Below, piece after piece: positions 52,501 through 58,500 of a stretch of DNA of 60,000 bases. The number at the start of each line of letters is the position of its first letter. Position 1 is the first letter of the stretch. The stretch comes from Bolinopsis microptera. Its lineage: Eukaryota > Ctenophora > Tentaculata > Lobata > Bolinopsidae. A program made the translations under genes and the position numbers. Where the stretch lies: contig NC_087084.1 of NCBI RefSeq assembly GCF_026151205.1, positions 6,995,394-7,055,393 of the forward strand, given 5' to 3'. The notes under the pieces are model-generated. The model did no database searches and was not told the origin of the DNA. It saw only the letters and a program-made list of their open reading frames with translations.

Positions 52501-55500
52501 TCATATCACGTGATCGATACATGTACAGTTTTTCGCCAATATCTCGTCAGGAGAGCATTTTAACCCTATGTCATGGGCCCATGGGGGTTGATTCGGAATT
52601 AGCGTCCGAAAATACATCGATTGAAGTTGGACACAACCATCGGGGGCCCTTTTAGAACAATCTCGAAGATCGACTGTAGAGTGATTTAGCACGCTCGATA
52701 TTAGTATTACTCGTCAGCCAGCGCTGGCCAGCGCAATATAGTTGCGATATTACTCGTCAGCTAGCGCTGGCCAGCGCTGGCCAGCGCTGGTTAGCGCTAG
52801 CTGACGAGTAATAGCGCAAAAATTTTGCGCTGGATATCGATGGCCAGCGCTGGCCAGCGCTGGCTATCGCTTAGCGCTGGCCAGCGCTGGCCAGCGCTAG
52901 TTGTCGCTATCCAGCGCTAGTTGTCGCTATCCAGCGCTAGTTATCGAACTGTTTTCTGCGATGGCCAGTTACGCTGGCCATCGCAAACTATCGCGTGCGA
53001 CAGTGTCGCATAGCCAGCGACAACTAGCGCTGGATAGCGACAACTAGCGCTGGATGGCGACAACTAGCGCTGGATGGCGACAACTAGCGCTGGATAGCGA
53101 CAATTATCGAACATATATATTTTGCGCTGGCCAGCGTTATCCAGCGCTGGATAGCGACAACTAGCGCTGGATGGCTACAACTGGCGCTGGATAGCGCTAG
53201 TTGTCGCCATCCAGCGCTAGTTGTCGCGTTTTGACTATTGCAAAAGAACCGCTTTTCGAACAAAGTTATAACGAATTCTTCATGTAGTGCATCCTAGGTT
53301 TGGACAGATTATACCGTTATAATATTATAACGGCGCCTGGGTGCTTTTGCCAATTGTGCCAATTAGAGTGACAGTGTGGTCAGGTGGACCATTATATACC
53401 AGCTAGCTGATAGCATATATGCACATTGCACTTACTCTCTTACTCCATTAAAGAATATTCATGATAGTATGTCTGAACTCTGATGTTATCAATTATCATC
53501 TAGCGCCAAATTTAGTTGAATACTATTTATTCGGATGTATATAATATTGTGTAATAAATTGTCTTTTCTCGATGATATAATGTTATAATTATGTTTCAAA
53601 TTATTAGATACTTACTGCTTAGCACCTTCTTCAGTTGTTCTGCCCGATCAATGTAGCTGAGTATAGTTGGACGGAGGTGACTCATACTGAAAAATATTTT
53701 AATCTTTGTTAAATTGTTGTTCTTATATGAAAATTCAATTAATTATTATTATATATTTGAAGATATTAGTGCATTATTTTTAATTGTAGTTGACGAAACT
53801 AACAAGCCGCTTTTTCTAAGAAAACCAGAAGATTTCAAATTTCAGCCTCAACAAATTAATAACCCAGCCAAAGAACACGTTCTCCAGGCAGTGAAAGCCG
53901 CAGTTATATTGGATTATGACAAGGCCCTAGGAAAGAAACAACACCACACCACTCTGAAAACTATTGACCAACAACAGAAGATAGTTAAAAAGCTGAGAGC
54001 TAGGGACGACATTGTAATCAAAGTAGCTGATAAAGATAAACAGTTCGTGATCTCAGATAAAACTTTCTACATTAAGAAGGTAGAGGAAATGCTATCTGAT
54101 ACTCGTACATACAAACAACTGCCCAAAAATCCTCTTCCTCGCATGAACACAGATATAGATGGCTTGATAATTTCACTTACACAAAAATATCCTTGGATCG
54201 GAGAACATTGTAATCCATATCTTCCTCGTATACCAGAGTTTTATTGTACATGGAAAACACACAAAGATATTTCACCGCCACCCTTGCGACCTGTCACATC
54301 CCAAGTAGATTCACCAGCGGAAAGACTAGGTCATTTTGTTACCAATATACTTAACCAAGCACTAGACTTGGTTCCCGTTAACACTAAGAACACTCCTCAA
54401 TTTCGGCAAAAATTAGAAGATCATTGGATGGGAAGAATAAACACAAACCACATAATGTTCACGGCTGATGTGAAAAGCCTCTACACAAATGTCCCACTTG
54501 TAGAAGGACACAAAGTTATCATAAAGTTCATAAAAAACAACAGGGATAAAATCGATACAAATGGAATGGACCTCGGGGACTTTGACTTGGTCCTCAAATC
54601 AGTCATACAGGCAGGATACTTCAGATTTGATTCAAAGTTCTACCAACAACTAAATGGACTCGGCATGGGTGTGAAACCAGCTCCACCTTTTGCAATAATC
54701 TATGTTTACTGTACAATCGAATTGCCTCTGATAGAGAACGACTATTCCTACATACCAGAAGCTCCCCCCAAACCAGTAGGACTCCCAATCATAGATATGT
54801 GGGATAGATATGTAGACGACTGCTTCAGCATAATCGAGGGAGATGAAGACACAGTACTATTGCTGTTTAACTACATTAACTCGTTGAACAGGGATATACA
54901 GTTCACATATGAGTGCTCCAAAGATTGTGTTGCATTTTTGGACCTGAACATCTTTATGAATACAGTGGACAAGAGGTTAGATTTTTCCTTATTTGTTAAA
55001 CCAACCAGCCAGGACATATTCCTAAATTATGCCTCTGCTCACCCTCGTAGAACGATTCTGAACTCAGCCAAAAATGAGATCAGAAGGGCTATCAATAACA
55101 GCTCCACACCTGAACTACAAGATCTCAGTATCAACAGAATAGCAGATATGCTAAAGAAGAATAGTTTCCCTCCTAATATTGTCAAGAAACTTATTCGAGA
55201 AACACAGAATACACTGGATAAACAAAATGCGCCTAAAAAGAACTCAAAAATAGCTTACTTATCATTACCTTATATAAATGAACAGACGTGTCGAAAAGTC
55301 TACTATACCCTAAGAAATCAAAACCTCTTGGATTCCACCAGGGTAACATTCACATCAGGACAACGTCTCATGGAAGCTTTAACAAGATCTAGCCTAGGGC
55401 AAACAAAATGCAATAAACAAAGTGACAGCAAATGCTATCAGTGCGATAAATCCTGCATGATCAAAAACATTTGCTACCAATCAATATGCCAAATATGTAA

Positions 55501-58500
55501 TAAGTCCTACATTGGGGAAACTGGTAGGTTTAAAAGAAGTAGAGCCTGGGAACACTACAAATCAGTAAGGGATGGCAATAAATCTACGGCCATGGGGAAG
55601 CACTACCTAGAGGAGCATGCAGACATTTCAATACCAAACATACCGTTTCGGTTTATAGTTCGAAAAAGATGTAAAGACTATGTGGACCGTCAATTGTGGC
55701 AGTCGGTTCTAATAAAACGTGAAAACCCAGAAATAAATACTCAATTGTCTGAGTCCGTAAATGAAGGTGATTGGATAAAATATACTTGGAAGTTAATGTA
55801 ATATTGAACTTATAAACCTAGATAATTTTTGATTACTTAGTTTTATGAAGGAGCTATCTTGGTAAAATGTTTGTAGTACTATGAGGAATTGTTCACGGCT
55901 TGTTGCGGTGTGGTTTCTTTTAGCAGTTATATTTTATGTTTCTTTTGGAAGAATTTGTGATCGTTGTTGTGTTTTAAGATGTTATTTGTTGTTGTTATTT
56001 TCGTAGTATTAATAGATTATTTTAACATTGTATTTTTGCAGCTATGTAAGTTTTCAGTACGTCCTGTTTATGACAAAGGCATGTAGCCGAAACGTCGACA
56101 AAGAATTATGTTTTAACACACTGAGTGGAGACTCTCATTTCGTCAACTACAATTAAAAATAAATGATTGACCCACTCATAAGAGCAAAACAAGATTACCA
56201 ATATTAGTGCTTTGTTGGGATTAGACTTTAGATTCCATTAAACGGGACCAGGTAATTCAAGGGGAGGAGTTTGTTTATCACGTGACCTAAATATGTGGAT
56301 TGCTGTGTAAAACAATCACGTCTCAATTCATTACTTGTACATTAGTATTACGAGTGACGAGTCAGTATCGGCAAACGGACATTATAGGTATTTAAGGACT
56401 ATTTATAGCTCTATTGAAAATGTAGATCTGCCGCCTCACTGCACATACCATATTAATGGAAAATACACAATTGGCAAATATCTCAACTCACCAATACATT
56501 AAATGTTTGAATGGACCACTATTCTGAGTGCTTTTCGCAAAATATCGCATCAAGTGAAACCCTTTATGCTTCTCTTGGTCACATGACTGGTCACATGACT
56601 GGTCACATGACTGGTCACATGACTGGTCACATGACTGGTCACATGACTAAGACATGCTGGTGAAGACAAAGGTTTTTGCGTCAGGAGCTTTGAAAATATC
56701 ACTATATATAATAATGGGGAGACTCGATGTTTCAAAAGATCTTTTTTTATTTAGTGTTGTTCTTTGCAGACTGACAAAGTCATCGATAATATTTATTATA
56801 TTCGTTATAAATCATTGCTGCTATAACACGGTCGAGAGCTTAATTTATAATGTTGCGGTATCCGAATAAAGTCTTGTACCATAACTTTCTATAAACATTT
56901 TCAGAGGCACGAATATTATCGTAAAAATCCGGACTAGGACAAATATTTTCGCAGTGAAAAGGCCATTACACTCATTTACTCATATAATGCTGCAGAAAAG
57001 CCCAGTAACATTAAAGAACCAGTAACATTAAAAGAACCAGAGATGTCGGTTAAGATTACATTTTGATGTGTGATTTAAAACGAACATCTATGAGTGGTTT
57101 CAAAATCAAATTAAGGTATGAATTGTATGAAAAGCAATAAAAAACAGAAATAATCCGAAAACAATTCCCAACGAGTCGATCAGTCTTCTGCAAAAATTTA
57201 AAAACAAAGTTTTTTCGAATTAAACTTTCGTAGTTAAGGTATTTCAGATTCTTGGTGATACTAAATGTAATTTTTGCAGATATGCCGATCGCACTTGTGG
57301 TCACATTCCTTGTAAAAGTGATAACAGTTCAAGCTTGGATGAATGATTCAGAAGTGTCATATACTTCGCCGCCAAATGTTTCCACACCAGCAAATAATGA
57401 AGTGTCTGATGTTATAGAGTGCCTTAGGACTGACCTGGTGAAAAACCCCACGAAAGGTCTTATAAACACCTTCAGTACAACAGGATCACTACAATGCTGG
57501 CTGTATTGCAAATACACTTTAAATTGCATGGAGCTCTCCTTTCAAATTGTGAGCAGTACTTGTTCCTTATTCAACAAACATTCCCTCTTGGCTGACCGTG
57601 ACGTTGAGAAAGGGGATCCATTTACACTCCACAAGTATTGCATGGAACAATCAAAGATGAATACTTTGGGAGCAGGTATACCAGAAATATTGCAGCTCAG
57701 CCGGGACAAGGTTGGGTTTCTGATTGAAAAAGCAAAGGTACAGATTACTTGTCTGGCGAAAGGTAAATCCTTAAAGACAGGAGATGATATCAGCTACCAT
57801 TTGATATGGAAATCTTGTGTGGAAGGAAGCAAATGGGTACTGAAAGAGACAATTCATGAAGATTTTAAAGTGGAGGGAAGCGATCTTTATCAAATCTCTC
57901 CAGCAGATGAGTTGGACTTGTGTCTAGATGTTCTTGTTCTCGAGGCCGAGGCCGAGGCCAGATTAAATATGGCAATATTATCAAAATGTCGAACAATTTT
58001 GCCGAAACAAGAGGATTCGCAATTAGTTTTCATAAAAATGGAACCATCAAGTTTTCATGGAACAGACCAGGAAGTGCACTCAATCTTCTCAATATCTGGG
58101 GGCGAGAAGGGATCAGACTTCTTTTTCATACTTTTCACAGAAGGTTTCGGCTATTCGGACAAATCACTCCATGGAATATCGTTTAGAGATCCCGATATCT
58201 ATCAACAAGAAAGAAAGTCTTGTCCACTTTCCCAGTTCTCCACTCCTCGTGGAATTTTGAGAAACAAAGAAAATTTCCCCTTTGTTCTTCCAGGATACCA
58301 AGTAGATATACAATGCGACCAGGGTTACGGAGTAAAAAGTCTTAACTACACATCAACACAAACTTTAGTTTGTTCTGAGGACGCAAAACCTCGACCCTGC
58401 ACGCAGATAATCTCGAAGAAGTCAGGTCGGGTCAGAAACAAAGAGAACAGAAGAAAATATTTGTTCATGACCGTGGGGATGGTTATCTCAATGATTGCAG

